This document shows positions 4,780 to 13,500 of a stretch of 13,500 bases of DNA, one piece after another; position 1 is the stretch's first letter; every line of letters starts with the position of its first letter. Position numbers and translations under genes: made by a program. The notes beneath the pieces are model-generated. The model searched no databases, was not told the DNA's origin, and worked only from the letters and a program-made list of their open reading frames with translations. This DNA comes from Planctomycetota bacterium (GTDB lineage Bacteria; Planctomycetota; Phycisphaerae; WQYP01; JAJZKY01): the NCBI GenBank assembly GCA_021803885.1, contig JAJZKY010000040.1, positions 1 through 13,500 of the forward strand, read 5' to 3'.

Positions 4780-7700
4780 ATGGAGGTTCGTCAGTTGGAA
4801 CAGCATGATGGCTCCGGATTCACACCCGGAAAATTGGGTCTTTACGATCCACAATTTGAGCATGACAGTTGCGGCGTCGGTTTTATAGCCCACATCAAGG
4901 GGCATAAAAGCCATGCTGTTGTTTCTGATGCCATAACCATGCTGGTGAACATGGAACACCGTGGCGCCTGCGGCTGCGAGGAAAATACCGGCGACGGCGC
5001 GGGTATTCTCACCGGCCTGCCGCATGAATTTCTGGTGAAAGTCGCGCAGCGCGACGCGGGGATTCAACTGCCTGCGGCCGGAAGTTATGGAGCCGGAATT
5101 GTATTTTTGCCCTCGGATAATGAAGAGCGTATCTGGTGTGAAAAAGCTTTGGCTCAAGCCGTCCACGAGCGGCAGCTTATTCTTCTGGGCTGGCGTGATG
5201 TGCCGGTGAATAACAGCATGATTGGCCAGTCCGCCAAGCGCGCCGAACCGCGTATGCGGATGGTTTTTGTCGCCGGTCCGTCCGGGATGAAGCAACAGGT
5301 TCTGGACCGGGAATTACACCTTGTCCGTAAAATGGCCACCCGTGCCGTACAGTTGCTGGAATTGCCGCAATCCGATTACTTTTATGTTTGCAGTCTGTCC
5401 ACGACGGTGTTGATTTATAAAGGGCAACTTATTTCCACGCAGTTGCTGCCATATTTTCACGAAGACCTGGCGGACCCGGATTATCAAACGCATCTGGCGC
5501 TGGTACATTCGCGTTTCAGCACCAACACTTTTCCGTCCTGGAGCCGGGCCCAGCCCATGCGTTTTATGGCCCACAATGGCGAGATTAATACCCGCCGGGG
5601 CAACTGCAACTGGATGCACACCCGTGAAAGTCTTTTTGCCAGCCGCGAGTTAGGCTCGGATGTGGAACGGATCAAACCGGTTATTGAAAGTGGGTCTTCC
5701 GATTCCGGAGAATTTGATAACTGTCTGGAAATGCTGCTGCATACCGGGCGGTCCCTGCCGCACGCGGTCATGATGATGATTCCGGAAGCCTGGCAGAATC
5801 ATGAATCCATGGACCCGCGCCGGCGGGCCTTCTATGAATATCATTCCTGCCTGATGGAACCCTGGGATGGACCGGCGTCGGTGGCGTTTACCGACGGCCA
5901 CCTGATTGGCGCCGTCCTGGATCGCAATGGTCTGCGGCCCAGCCGGTATTACGTGACCAAAGATGATCTGGTCGTCATGGCCAGTGAAGTCGGAGTGCTG
6001 CCGATACCGCCGGAAAATGTCGTCCTTAAGGGACGCCTGCAACCGGGACGCATGTTTCTGGTGGATTTTGAACAGGGCCGGATTATTGATGATGCTGAAA
6101 TCAAAACGGCACTGGCCGGCGAACATCCTTATGGCCAATGGCTTCAGTCCCAGCGCCTGACGCTGGCGGAATTGCCGGAGCCAGATCAAGTTCCGGGCTA
6201 CAATCCTGACACCCTGCTGACCCGGGCGCAATGTTTCGGTTATACCACCGAAGACCTTATGAAACTGCTGCTGCCGATGGGAACCAATGGCCTGGAGCCG
6301 ATCGGCTCGATGGGAAATGATGCAGCTTTGGCCTGTTTAAGCGATCAGCCGCGGCTGGTGTATGATTATTTCAAACAATCTTTTGCCCAGGTGACCAATC
6401 CGCCTCTGGACTCAGATAAAGAATATATTGTCATGAGTCTGGAAAGTTATATCGGACCCGAACGCAACATACTGGAAGCCACCGAACAACATGCCCACCG
6501 GCTGCTCCTGACGCATCCGATTCTGACCAATGACCAGTTGGCCAGGATTAAACATATAAACCATCGCGGGTGGCAGGCCCGCGTGGTAGAGGCAGTGTTT
6601 GACAGCGATGGCGGTGAATCGGCCCTGACCGATGCCCTGGATCGTATTTGCCGGGAAACCGACGCCGCCATTGAACAGGGGTATGAGCTGGTGGTGCTGA
6701 CGGATCGGAGCATGGATAAAAAACATGTTGCGCTTCCGGCACTGCTGGCCTGCGGTGCGGTGCATCATCATCTGGTGCGGCGGGGCACTCGTACCCGCAT
6801 CGGTCTGATTCTTGAAACCGGCGAAGCGCGGGAAGTACATCACCTGGCCATGCTTATCGGCTATGGAGCCGATGCCATAAACCCTTATATGGCGTTTGAG
6901 ATGTTGTGGAATCTTCGCCGCGAAGGACTCCTGGATTCCGCCCTGGATGATGACAAGCTCGTAAAGAATTACCTCAAGGCTGCGGGCAAGGGGTTGTTCA
7001 AAGTCATGAGTAAAATGGGTATTTCCACGCTGCAAAGCTACAAGGGGGCCCAGATTTTTGAAAGTGTCGGCCTGCATCATCATGTCATTGATCGTTGCTT
7101 TGCCGGAACGGTATCTAAAATTGACGGAGTTGACTTTCCGGTATTGACCCGTGAAGCCTTGCGGCGGCATGAAATTGGATATCCACCGGACCAGGGTGAA
7201 GTTCGACTGCCGGTACTTCCGGAAGGCGGTCAATATGCCTGGAGAAAGCATGGCGAGCAGCATCTGCTGAATCCGGAAACCATCGCCAATTTACAGGAGG
7301 CGGCGCGCGGCAACAGCGCGCAGGCTTATGCCCGTTATGCCAAATACATTAATGAACAAAGCGGGCGGCTATGCACATTGCGCGGCTTGTTCAAACTTAA
7401 GCCGGGAGAAAACCCGGTGATGCTCTCCGAAGTGGAACCCGCCGGTGAAATTGTCAAACGCTTTGCCACCGGAGCCATGAGCCTGGGGTCCATTTCCCCC
7501 GAAGCGCATGAGAGTCTGGCCATCGCGATGAACCGCATCGGCGGTAAATCCAATACCGGTGAAGGTGGTGAGGATTCGCGCCGGTTCAAACGCGATGCCA
7601 ATGGGGATTTCCGCCGTTCCGCCATTAAACAGGTGGCCAGCGCCCGCTTTGGTGTAACCATTAATTATTTAACCAACGCGGATGAACTGCAGATCAAAAT

Positions 7701-9363
7701 GGCCCAGGGCGCCAAGCCGGGTGAAGGCGGACAGCTGCCGGGACACAAAGTCGATGCGTATATCGGGCGTTTGCGCCACGCCACTCCGGGCGTGCAGCTT
7801 ATCAGTCCGCCGCCGCATCACGATATTTATTCCATTGAGGATCTGGCCCAGCTGATTTACGATCTGAAAAATGCGAATCCCAAAGCGCGCATAAGCGTTA
7901 AACTCGTCTCCGAGGTGGGCGTGGGAACGGTCGCCGCCGGCGTATCGAAGGCACATGCCGAACATGTGGTCATTGCCGGTCACGATGGCGGTACCGGCGC
8001 TTCTCCGCTGACGAGTATCAAACACGCCGGTACGCCCTGGGAACTGGGATTGGCGGAAACCCATCAGACGCTGGTGCTCAATGATCTGCGCAGCCGCATT
8101 GTGGTGCAGGTGGACGGGCAGTTAAAGACCGGACGGGATGTGGTCATTGGAGCCTTGCTGGGGGCGGAGGAATTTGGTTTTGCCACCGTGCCGCTGGTAA
8201 CGCTGGGGTGCATCATGATGCGGGTGTGCCATCTCAATACCTGTCCGGTGGGGATTGCCACGCAGGATCCGGTGCTGCGGAAAAAGTTCGCAGGTAAACC
8301 GGAATATGTGGTTAACTTCATGTTCCTGCTGGCTGAAGAAGTACGTGAACTCATGGCTTATATGGGGTTCCGCACCTTTAACGAAATGATTGGCCGCGTG
8401 GATCGCCTGGAAGTCGGTGACGCCATTAAGCATTGGAAGGCGCAAGGATTGGATGTAACACCGATACTTTCACCAGCCGTCAAGATGTATGAACATGTGG
8501 ATGTATATGCCACCAGAAAGCAGGACCACGGGCTGAAAGAAGCTTTAGACAACCAGATTATCCGGGATGCCCAGGCGGCGCTGGATCATCGCCGCCCCGT
8601 GCGTCTGGACTATGCCATCAGGAATATCAACCGTACCGTCGGCACCATGCTCAGTCATGAGATTGCCCAACGCTATGGTGAAGAAGGCCTGCCGGAGAAT
8701 ACCATTCACCTGAAACTGACGGGTTCCGCGGGACAAAGTCTGGCGGCCTGGTTGGCACGGGGCATTAAAATGGAACTGGAGGGTGATGCCAACGATTATG
8801 TCGGCAAAGGCCTTTCGGGCGGTACGCTGGTGGTTTATCCGGACCATCGCAGCACGTTTAAGGCGGAAGAAAATATTCTCATCGGCAATGTGGCGCTTTA
8901 TGGCGCTACCAGCGGGAAAGCCTACTTCCGTGGCGTGGCGGGGGAAAGATTCTGTGTGCGAAACTCCGGCGCCCAGGCCGTCGTAGAAGGGGTGGGAGAT
9001 CATGGTTGTGAATACATGACCGGTGGCCGGGCGGTGATACTTGGCCCCACGGGGCGCAATTTTGCGGCGGGCATGTCCGGCGGTATCGCGTATGTATACG
9101 ATCCGGAGGATACCTTTCTATCCCGTTGCAATCTGGCAATGGTGGAATTGGAAAAACTCGTGGATCCCACGGATATTGAAGAGTTGAAAAACATGATTTC
9201 CGAACATCATAAAATGACGGGAAGTACCGTAGCGGCGGCGATTTTGGCCGCGTGGAACACCAGCCTCGGATACTTCCGCAAAGTCATGCCGGTGGAATAC
9301 CGGAAAGCTCTGGAAAAACAGGCGGTTCCGGCCGGCGCCGGTCTGGAGGTGGGACATGGGTAA
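4780..9363 (+). CDS. gltB: Glutamate synthase (NADPH) large subunit
   Basis: Forms glutamate from glutamine and 2-oxoglutarate with GltD, in the cytoplasm. Domains, numbered from ATG 4780 (1527 aa): a class II amidotransferase beginning at C31 in [10 protein letters not shown], the expected N-terminal nucleophile after cleavage of a 30-residue propeptide; a central domain (about 490-800); an FMN-binding TIM-barrel domain (about 860-1230) with [17 protein letters not shown] near 1068; the 3Fe-4S motif C1144-x5-C1150-x4-C1155; and a C-terminal GXGXG beta-helix (about 1310-1440). Length matches the family. The frame stays open to TTG 4756 and includes GTG 4762. ATG 4780 was chosen because GAGGG (4764-4768) precedes it, though at an 11-nt spacing. 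The stop overlaps gltD by 8 bp, indicating coupled translation. Confidence 0.96.
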   Translation: MEVRQLEQHDGSGFTPGKLGLYDPQFEHDSCGVGFIAHIKGHKSHAVVSDAITMLVNMEHRGACGCEENTGDGAGILTGLPHEFLVKVAQRDAGIQLPAAGSYGAGIVFLPSDNEERIWCEKALAQAVHERQLILLGWRDVPVNNSMIGQSAKRAEPRMRMVFVAGPSGMKQQVLDRELHLVRKMATRAVQLLELPQSDYFYVCSLSTTVLIYKGQLISTQLLPYFHEDLADPDYQTHLALVHSRFSTNTFPSWSRAQPMRFMAHNGEINTRRGNCNWMHTRESLFASRELGSDVERIKPVIESGSSDSGEFDNCLEMLLHTGRSLPHAVMMMIPEAWQNHESMDPRRRAFYEYHSCLMEPWDGPASVAFTDGHLIGAVLDRNGLRPSRYYVTKDDLVVMASEVGVLPIPPENVVLKGRLQPGRMFLVDFEQGRIIDDAEIKTALAGEHPYGQWLQSQRLTLAELPEPDQVPGYNPDTLLTRAQCFGYTTEDLMKLLLPMGTNGLEPIGSMGNDAALACLSDQPRLVYDYFKQSFAQVTNPPLDSDKEYIVMSLESYIGPERNILEATEQHAHRLLLTHPILTNDQLARIKHINHRGWQARVVEAVFDSDGGESALTDALDRICRETDAAIEQGYELVVLTDRSMDKKHVALPALLACGAVHHHLVRRGTRTRIGLILETGEAREVHHLAMLIGYGADAINPYMAFEMLWNLRREGLLDSALDDDKLVKNYLKAAGKGLFKVMSKMGISTLQSYKGAQIFESVGLHHHVIDRCFAGTVSKIDGVDFPVLTREALRRHEIGYPPDQGEVRLPVLPEGGQYAWRKHGEQHLLNPETIANLQEAARGNSAQAYARYAKYINEQSGRLCTLRGLFKLKPGENPVMLSEVEPAGEIVKRFATGAMSLGSISPEAHESLAIAMNRIGGKSNTGEGGEDSRRFKRDANGDFRRSAIKQVASARFGVTINYLTNADELQIKMAQGAKPGEGGQLPGHKVDAYIGRLRHATPGVQLISPPPHHDIYSIEDLAQLIYDLKNANPKARISVKLVSEVGVGTVAAGVSKAHAEHVVIAGHDGGTGASPLTSIKHAGTPWELGLAETHQTLVLNDLRSRIVVQVDGQLKTGRDVVIGALLGAEEFGFATVPLVTLGCIMMRVCHLNTCPVGIATQDPVLRKKFAGKPEYVVNFMFLLAEEVRELMAYMGFRTFNEMIGRVDRLEVGDAIKHWKAQGLDVTPILSPAVKMYEHVDVYATRKQDHGLKEALDNQIIRDAQAALDHRRPVRLDYAIRNINRTVGTMLSHEIAQRYGEEGLPENTIHLKLTGSAGQSLAAWLARGIKMELEGDANDYVGKGLSGGTLVVYPDHRSTFKAEENILIGNVALYGATSGKAYFRGVAGERFCVRNSGAQAVVEGVGDHGCEYMTGGRAVILGPTGRNFAAGMSGGIAYVYDPEDTFLSRCNLAMVELEKLVDPTDIEELKNMISEHHKMTGSTVAAAILAAWNTSLGYFRKVMPVEYRKALEKQAVPAGAGLEVGHG
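9345..9350 (+). promoter_or_regulatory. Ribosome binding site of gltD inside gltB
   Basis: GGAGGT with a 5-nt spacer to ATG 9356, lying within the last codons of gltB. It is the strongest ribosome binding site in the window and decides the overlapping start. Confidence 0.8.
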
Positions 9364-10813
9364 ACCCACTGGTTTTATGGAGTATCCGCGCGAAATACCC
9401 GCCAACCGTTCCGTGTCTTTGCGTGTACTGGATTGGAATGAATTTCATGCGCATCTGGCCGATGATAAACTGCGCCGGCAGGCGGCACGCTGCATGGATT
9501 GCGGGGTGCCGTTCTGCCAAAGTGCCTGCCCGGTGAACAATCTGATTCCGGAATGGAATGATCTTATCTATAAGGATCAGTGGAAACAGGCCATTATGCG
9601 GCTCTGGAGTACCAACAATTTTCCGGAATTTACCGGTCGCGTATGTCCGGCTCCCTGCGAAGGTTCCTGTGTTCTGGGTATTAATGAGCCACCGGTGACC
9701 ATTAAAAATATTGAACAGGCGATTATTGATCATGCCTGGGAAAATGGCTGGGTGATACCGCGGCCTCCCGCCATACGCACGGGTAAAAAAGTCGCTGTGA
9801 TTGGTTCCGGTCCCGCCGGTCTGGCCGCCGCGGATCAGCTGAATAAAGCCGGACATGCGGTGACGGTCTTTGAACGTTCGGACCGCGTCGGTGGTTTGCT
9901 CATGTACGGTATTCCCAACATGAAATTGGATAAACTCGCCGTCGTGGAGCGTCGCACCCGGCTCATGGAACAGGAAGGTGTGAAGTTTGTCGTCAATATC
10001 CATGTGGGAGTCCATGTGGATGTGCATGAATTGATGCATGAATTCGACGCCATGATTCTGGCCTGTGGCGCCACCCAGCCGCGGGACCTCAAAGTGCCCG
10101 GACGAGAACTGCAGGGCATTCACCTGGCCGTACCTTTTCTGAGTGCCAACACCAAAAGCCTGCTGGATTCCAATTTACGCGACGGCCATTATATTTCGGC
10201 CAAGGCTAAAGATGTCATCATCATCGGCGGCGGGGATACCGGCACCGATTGTATTGGTACCTCTTTGCGCCATGGCTGCAGGAGCCTGGTGAACTTTGAA
10301 GTTCTGCCGCGCCCACCGGTCTGTCGTGCGCCTGATAATCCCTGGCCGCAATGGCCCAGAGTGTTGCGCACCGATTATGGTCACGAAGAAGCGGCGGCGC
10401 GATTCGGTAATGATCCGCGCCATTATTGTCTGCTGACCAGGGAATTCATGGGTGATGAGCATGGTCATGTCCGGGCCGTTAAAACCATTGACGTGCAGTG
10501 GACCGGCACCAATGGCAAATTCTGCCTGGCGGAAGTTCCCGGTACCGAGAAAATATGGCCGGCGAATCTGGTACTTCTGGCCATGGGTTTTCTGGGGCCC
10601 GAAGATACCATTGCCAAACGGCTGGGGCTGGAGACCGATGCGCGATCCAATTTCAAAGCCGACTATGGCCAATACGCCACATCCATTGAAGGGGTCTTTG
10701 CCGCCGGTGATTGCCGTCGAGGTCAGTCCCTGGTGGTCTGGGCCATCCATGAGGGCCGTGGCGCAGCGCGGCAATGCGACCTGTACCTCATGGGACATAC
10801 CGAGTTGCCTTGA
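9356..10813 (+). CDS. gltD: Glutamate synthase (NADPH) small subunit
   Basis: Passes electrons from NADPH through FAD and Fe-S clusters to GltB. The 485-aa product has the cysteine-rich N-terminal Fe-S region: C46, C49, C54, C58 and then C97, C101, C105. The FAD-binding motif [17 protein letters not shown] lies at 146-162, and the nucleotide-binding motif [13 protein letters not shown] at 287-299. The C-terminal flavoprotein signature is [19 protein letters not shown] (about 450-468). Length is normal for GltD. Its ATG overlaps the gltB stop, so the two are one operon and made in step. Residues 216-228 contain histidines at every fourth position, encoded by four 12-bp imperfect repeats (10001-10048), which is unusual for the family but does not change the length. 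No clear terminator follows. Confidence 0.95.
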   Translation: MGKPTGFMEYPREIPANRSVSLRVLDWNEFHAHLADDKLRRQAARCMDCGVPFCQSACPVNNLIPEWNDLIYKDQWKQAIMRLWSTNNFPEFTGRVCPAPCEGSCVLGINEPPVTIKNIEQAIIDHAWENGWVIPRPPAIRTGKKVAVIGSGPAGLAAADQLNKAGHAVTVFERSDRVGGLLMYGIPNMKLDKLAVVERRTRLMEQEGVKFVVNIHVGVHVDVHELMHEFDAMILACGATQPRDLKVPGRELQGIHLAVPFLSANTKSLLDSNLRDGHYISAKAKDVIIIGGGDTGTDCIGTSLRHGCRSLVNFEVLPRPPVCRAPDNPWPQWPRVLRTDYGHEEAAARFGNDPRHYCLLTREFMGDEHGHVRAVKTIDVQWTGTNGKFCLAEVPGTEKIWPANLVLLAMGFLGPEDTIAKRLGLETDARSNFKADYGQYATSIEGVFAAGDCRRGQSLVVWAIHEGRGAARQCDLYLMGHTELP

Positions 10814-11188
10814 GCGCCTCACCGCACTCACCCGGAGGGTACAACCTGAACCGGTAATTTCTCGTCAGCTGCTGATCAAGACTGATTGCCGATATGACTA
10901 TACCGGATTCGTACCGCCGCATGGTGGATATCTGCAGCCGGTTGGCATCCGCGGCGGTGGAAAACCGAAGTTAAGCCTGCACCAATCCTAAGGAATGGGA
11001 CCATAATAACTTCCCGATTGGCATGACCATTGAATACTCCACCACCGGCATAGCCGGTGGCTATTTGACGGACCATGCACCGGAATTCACGCACCAACCG
11101 ACACAACCTCTTTGTGGAAGTTATGATGATCTCATTCCTAAGCCGGTGTTCACAGGCCCATACCGATCGCCGGCGGAGAAGGCTTGGC
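10814..11188. other. Convergent intergenic region between gltD and birA, no gene seen
   Basis: About 375 bp in which no frame on either strand looks like a protein. A 117-aa open frame on the - strand (10876-11229) overlaps the end of birA in another frame and has an unusual composition with many H and R and no recognisable motif. A perfect hairpin at 11042-11060 and a smaller palindrome, TCAGC-T-GCTGA (10865-10875), are the only structures seen. The length is generous for simple termination and may hold a decayed element. Confidence 0.5.
11042..11060. terminator. Perfect 8-bp-stem hairpin between convergent genes (terminator or element end)
   Basis: CCACCGGC-ATA-GCCGGTGG is a perfect 8-bp stem with a 3-nt loop. 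On the + strand it is followed by CTATTTGACGG, only a weak T run, and on the - strand by no T run. Its position between gltD and birA favours a bidirectional transcription barrier. GC-rich hairpins of this sort also occur at the ends of IS200/IS605-type elements, from memory, but no transposase remnant is visible. Confidence 0.4.
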
Positions 11189-12217
11189 TTATGGGGATAA
11201 AATAGTGGTCTGCGATGCCAGACAGGCATGGTTCAGGCCGTGCTGGTCACGCAGGATCAATCCTTCCAGAGGATCAATATCCGCCACGGTTCCCTCCAAG
11301 ACGCTGCCGGCATGCGCGATACGGATGTGCCGTCCCAGCATCTGGCAGCGAGCCCGCCAGAGCGGAACAATTTCATCACCGGAGGCCAGTGGATTGCACC
11401 GGCGGTGCAGGTCTTCCAGAAGGGCCATGATGACATTGGAAATGTCCCATTCACCCCGATTAATCATTCCCAGGGAAATAGCCTGTTTTGCCAATTCACG
11501 CGGAAAATCCTTATGGGTTTGCATGACATTAACCCCTACACCTATGACGTAATCCGTCAACGCCGGATTTTTCACATTAGGACGGGTTTCAATGAGAATG
11601 CCCGCAATTTTGCGGTTATCAATTAACACGTCATTGGGCCATTTAAGCTCCACGGTACGATGCGTCATTTTGGTGATACTTTCCGCCACCGCCAACCCGG
11701 CGGCTAACGATAAGGTTTCTATGGGTAATTCCCGCGCTGGTAAAAGCAGCGATACCAATGCCGACTGCCCCGCCTTGGCTTCCCATCGGTGGCCACGCCG
11801 GCCCCGGCCTCTGGTTTGCATGTTGGCCAACACCGCCAGCGGTCTATCAAAACCCTGAGCCGCGGCGGCAAAACATTCATCATTGGTACTTCCCGTTTCC
11901 ACAAACGACCGGACTGAAATATCAATTTTCTCCTGACTCAGCATGATCTCCAGCATCAGCGGTACGAACGCAAAACCCAGACGAACCAGGTGTACGCCCA
12001 TATCCCCAACAACAAGTTCGCATCCTCCCGATCGCAGAATGGATAGTGCAAAACTAATATCGTGAATGTCCAGTCCCGTCGCGGCCAGATCTTGGTGCGA
12101 AACCATGCCGTTGTTGTAAAGTTTGGTCAGTACCTTAAGAACCGTCTGAGCTTCCTCCGCGCTGAATTTGGCGCGGTCTGGCTTTTCCAGAGATACATCA
12201 ACCATTGGTTCAGTCAT
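11189..12217 (-). CDS. birA: Biotin-[acetyl-CoA-carboxylase] ligase, probably with a DNA-binding N-terminus
   Basis: Activates biotin to biotinyl-AMP and attaches it to the carboxyl carrier protein of biotin-dependent carboxylases. The 342-aa product has a winged-helix-like N-terminal region (about 20-85) with a plausible helix-turn-helix (HQDLAATGLDIHDISFALSI, 41-60), so it may also repress biotin genes as E. coli BirA does. Catalytic motifs are ETGSTNDE (107-114), the biotinyl-AMP loop GRGRRG (137-142), LKWPNDVLID (191-200) with the following NRKIAGILIE (201-210), and VIGVGVNV (224-231). A C-terminal SH3-like domain ends the protein. The ATG overlaps the nadC stop by 8 bp with only a weak Shine-Dalgarno, indicating translational coupling. 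A second in-frame ATG lies at 12205. No biotin synthesis genes are in the window. Confidence 0.92.
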   Translation of the reverse strand: MTEPMVDVSLEKPDRAKFSAEEAQTVLKVLTKLYNNGMVSHQDLAATGLDIHDISFALSILRSGGCELVVGDMGVHLVRLGFAFVPLMLEIMLSQEKIDISVRSFVETGSTNDECFAAAAQGFDRPLAVLANMQTRGRGRRGHRWEAKAGQSALVSLLLPARELPIETLSLAAGLAVAESITKMTHRTVELKWPNDVLIDNRKIAGILIETRPNVKNPALTDYVIGVGVNVMQTHKDFPRELAKQAISLGMINRGEWDISNVIMALLEDLHRRCNPLASGDEIVPLWRARCQMLGRHIRIAHAGSVLEGTVADIDPLEGLILRDQHGLNHACLASQTTILSP

Positions 12218-13169
12218 GTTCAGTAAAATCCATAGCTAAATCTAAAGCGGGGGCGGAATGGGTTATCGCCCCGACGCTGATGCGATCCACGCCGGTGGCG
12301 GCAATAGCCGCGATGGTGCTGAGCGTAACGCCGCCCGAAGCTTCCAATAAGGGCGGACCGCCCGGCCGGACGGCATTGCGCCATAATACCGCCTGTCGCA
12401 ACTGCTCTACATTCATGTTGTCCAGCAGAATAATATCCGCCGCTCCCGGCAACGCTTCCCGCAGCTGCTCCAGCGTATCAACTTCCAACCACAGCTTGAT
12501 GCCCGGCGGCAAATGCCCGCGTATATTTCGCGTTATATCCGCAACAGATAAAGAGGCTCCGGATTGATGGCGCAGGGCTGAAAGATGGTTATCTTTGAGC
12601 ATTACGCCATCATACAGCCCCATGCGATGGTTGATGCCGCCACCGCACCGTACCGCATATTTTTCCAAAGTCCGCCAGCCCGGCGTAGTCTTGCGCGTAT
12701 CACATACCAGGGGTTTGTTGTCTACGCGGTTTTTTCCGCCGGCGGCCGCCACGTAATAACTCGTCAGCGTGGCAATGCCGGAAAGATGTCCCAGAAAATT
12801 CAGCACCACGCGCTCGGCGGCCAGCAGTGCTCCCGCCGGACCGCTGATATGTGCGATAGCCGCACCCGCCGCAGCATTATGTCCGTCGGCAATATGAATC
12901 TGACTTTGCAGGCGGCGATCATAATGTGCCAGTATCGCCGGAATTAGAAACGTGCCGCAAATCACTCCCGGCTTTCGCGCCACAATCTTCCCCGTGGCGG
13001 TCAGATCGGACGGGATGGTCAAAGCCACGGTGCGGTCCAGCGCCACCGCCTCCGGCCTTGATTTATTATCAGCCGCCGGCACCATACTTAAATCTTCGCC
13101 TACCGCCAATTCAATCAGCGCGCGTATAGATTGTTCCAGGGGCGGGGCAGCTACCACAACTGTGTCCAC
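12210..13169 (-). CDS. nadC: Nicotinate-nucleotide pyrophosphorylase (quinolinate phosphoribosyltransferase)
   Basis: Converts quinolinate and PRPP to nicotinate mononucleotide, a step of de novo NAD synthesis. Family motifs, from GTG 13169 (319 aa): ERVVLNFLGHLSGIAT (119-134), DTRKTTPGWR (157-166), RCGGGINHRMGLYDGVMLKD (174-193), EVDTLEQ (229-235), IILLDNM (246-252), EASGGVT (276-282) and SVGAITHSAPALDLAMDF (298-315). The usual length is about 280-290 aa; the excess is in the N-terminal 50 residues and a small insertion near 31-45. The start is uncertain: GTG 13169 has only a distant GGAAAG, and GTG 13157 is an alternative. The preceding acidic ORF ends 27 bp upstream on the same strand. nadA and nadB are not in the window. 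Confidence 0.94.
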   Translation of the reverse strand: MDTVVVAAPPLEQSIRALIELAVGEDLSMVPAADNKSRPEAVALDRTVALTIPSDLTATGKIVARKPGVICGTFLIPAILAHYDRRLQSQIHIADGHNAAAGAAIAHISGPAGALLAAERVVLNFLGHLSGIATLTSYYVAAAGGKNRVDNKPLVCDTRKTTPGWRTLEKYAVRCGGGINHRMGLYDGVMLKDNHLSALRHQSGASLSVADITRNIRGHLPPGIKLWLEVDTLEQLREALPGAADIILLDNMNVEQLRQAVLWRNAVRPGGPPLLEASGGVTLSTIAAIAATGVDRISVGAITHSAPALDLAMDFTEHD

Positions 13170-13196
13170 GGGATACCAGTCTTTCCGGCGGCCTGA

Positions 13197-13475
13197 TTAT
13201 TCATCCTCATCTTCATCGTAGAAGATGTCTTCATCTTCATCATCCAGATCATCATCTTCATACGTGCCGCCAACATCATCATCTTCGAACTGGTCGTCTT
13301 CATCCTCGTCTTCATCCTCATCCTCGTCTTCATCTTCATCGAGGTCCTCTTCATCCTCTTCCAGATCGTCCTCGTCTTCCTCACGGCGGCGCTTGGCCAA
13401 CACCGTCGCCTCCGCTGAGTCATATTCCACGGCGGCGGAAGGCATTCCGGTTATCTGTACGATGCTGGAGGCCAC
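13197..13475 (-). CDS. Highly acidic low-complexity protein, possibly partial
   Basis: Not a recognised family. The 92-residue frame has an ordinary N-terminus (about 1-27), a basic KRRR patch near 28-31, then some 60 residues that are mostly D and E with scattered aromatic residues (QFEDDD, GGTY, IFYDEDEDE). It lies 27 bp upstream of nadC on the same strand, so it may be the first gene of that operon. GTG 13475 has GAGGT 4 nt before it; ATG 13443-13445 would give 82 aa. The frame stays open upstream to the window edge, so the true start may lie outside. The trinucleotide-like DNA repeat encoding the acidic run is prone to slippage and to assembly error. It could be a real acidic protein with a charge-based role, or a decayed or misassembled end. 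Confidence 0.55.
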   Translation of the reverse strand: MASSIVQITGMPSAAVEYDSAEATVLAKRRREEDEDDLEEDEEDLDEDEDEDEDEDEDEDDQFEDDDVGGTYEDDDLDDEDEDIFYDEDEDE

Positions 13476-13498
13476 CAGGACCTCGATGAAGATGAAGA
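13327..13498. repeat. Perfect 22-bp inverted repeat at the right edge
   Basis: The 22 bp at 13327-13348, inside the acidic ORF, are repeated exactly in reverse complement at 13477-13498, 128 bp apart; one mismatch and one further match take it to the window edge. On the + strand the second arm can be read as GAC CTC GAT GAA GAT GAA GAA, encoding the same acidic peptide as the first arm does on the - strand. Arm and ORF start meet at 13475-13477. This could be a divergent duplicate of an acidic repeat or a fold-back artefact. Confidence 0.7.
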
Positions 13499-13500
13499 AG

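Noticed and set aside
6412..7263. 283-aa open frame antisense to gltB
   Set aside because: A shadow of the gltB codon structure. It has no recognisable motif and gltB is certain in this region.
9284..10123. 279-aa open frame antisense to gltD and the end of gltB
   Set aside because: Same reason. Its composition mirrors the opposite strand and it lacks family features.
10876..11229. 117-aa - strand frame between gltD and birA
   Set aside because: It overlaps the end of birA out of frame and has atypical composition. No motif or start signal supports it.
13486..13500. Possible start of a + strand gene (ATGAAGATGAAGAAG) with AGGA five bases before it
   Set aside because: These bases are the second arm of the inverted repeat, so the apparent start may be a by-product of it. 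Only five codons are visible.
1..13500. CRISPR array, prophage, toxin-antitoxin or defence genes
   Set aside because: No regularly spaced repeats, integrase, capsid, toxin or nuclease motifs were seen in any frame.

Overview
The window is a compact bacterial chromosomal segment of ordinary housekeeping genes, moderately GC-rich (roughly mid-50s per cent by eye; not computed). Several details fit a member of the PVC group, most likely a planctomycete of the Phycisphaerae type. These are a DksA/TraR protein with a long basic N-terminal tail and only two of the four zinc-finger cysteines, an EF-P whose tip loop lacks the usual PGKG, a tRNA without an encoded CCA end, and use of GTG or TTG starts. 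This placement is inference from remembered family features, not a database result.

Layout, left to right. Positions 1-53 look like the end of a repeat or small mobile element. thrC (threonine synthase) follows on the + strand, with a promoter that suggests a leaderless mRNA. A 122-bp unit bounded by perfect 14-bp inverted repeats (1617-1738) fills the whole space between the stop codons of thrC and the convergent dksA-like gene. The dksA-like gene (- strand) and a tRNA-Glu(UUC) gene (+ strand) diverge from an intergenic region with two good sigma-70-type promoters, a 13-bp palindrome inside the dksA spacer and a 10-bp-stem hairpin in the dksA leader. Downstream of the tRNA are efp and a five-helix membrane protein gene (DUF1189-like), with no clear promoter of their own.

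A 316-bp non-coding stretch with degenerate repeats and a TATAAT promoter precedes gltB-gltD, the two subunits of NADPH glutamate synthase, whose reading frames overlap by 8 bp. A 375-bp convergent gap with one perfect hairpin separates gltD from a leftward cluster: a very acidic D/E-rich ORF, nadC (quinolinate phosphoribosyltransferase) and birA (biotin-protein ligase). nadC and birA overlap by 8 bp.

Functionally the window covers nitrogen assimilation (gltBD), threonine synthesis, NAD and biotin cofactor use, and translation/transcription control (EF-P, tRNA-Glu, DksA-like). I see no defence system, CRISPR array, phage or secondary-metabolite cluster. The points most worth a second look are the 14-bp/45-bp repeat family around thrC, the polyproline run encoded directly behind efp, the atypical EF-P loop, and a 22-bp inverted repeat at the right edge that may be either a real duplication or an assembly fold-back.
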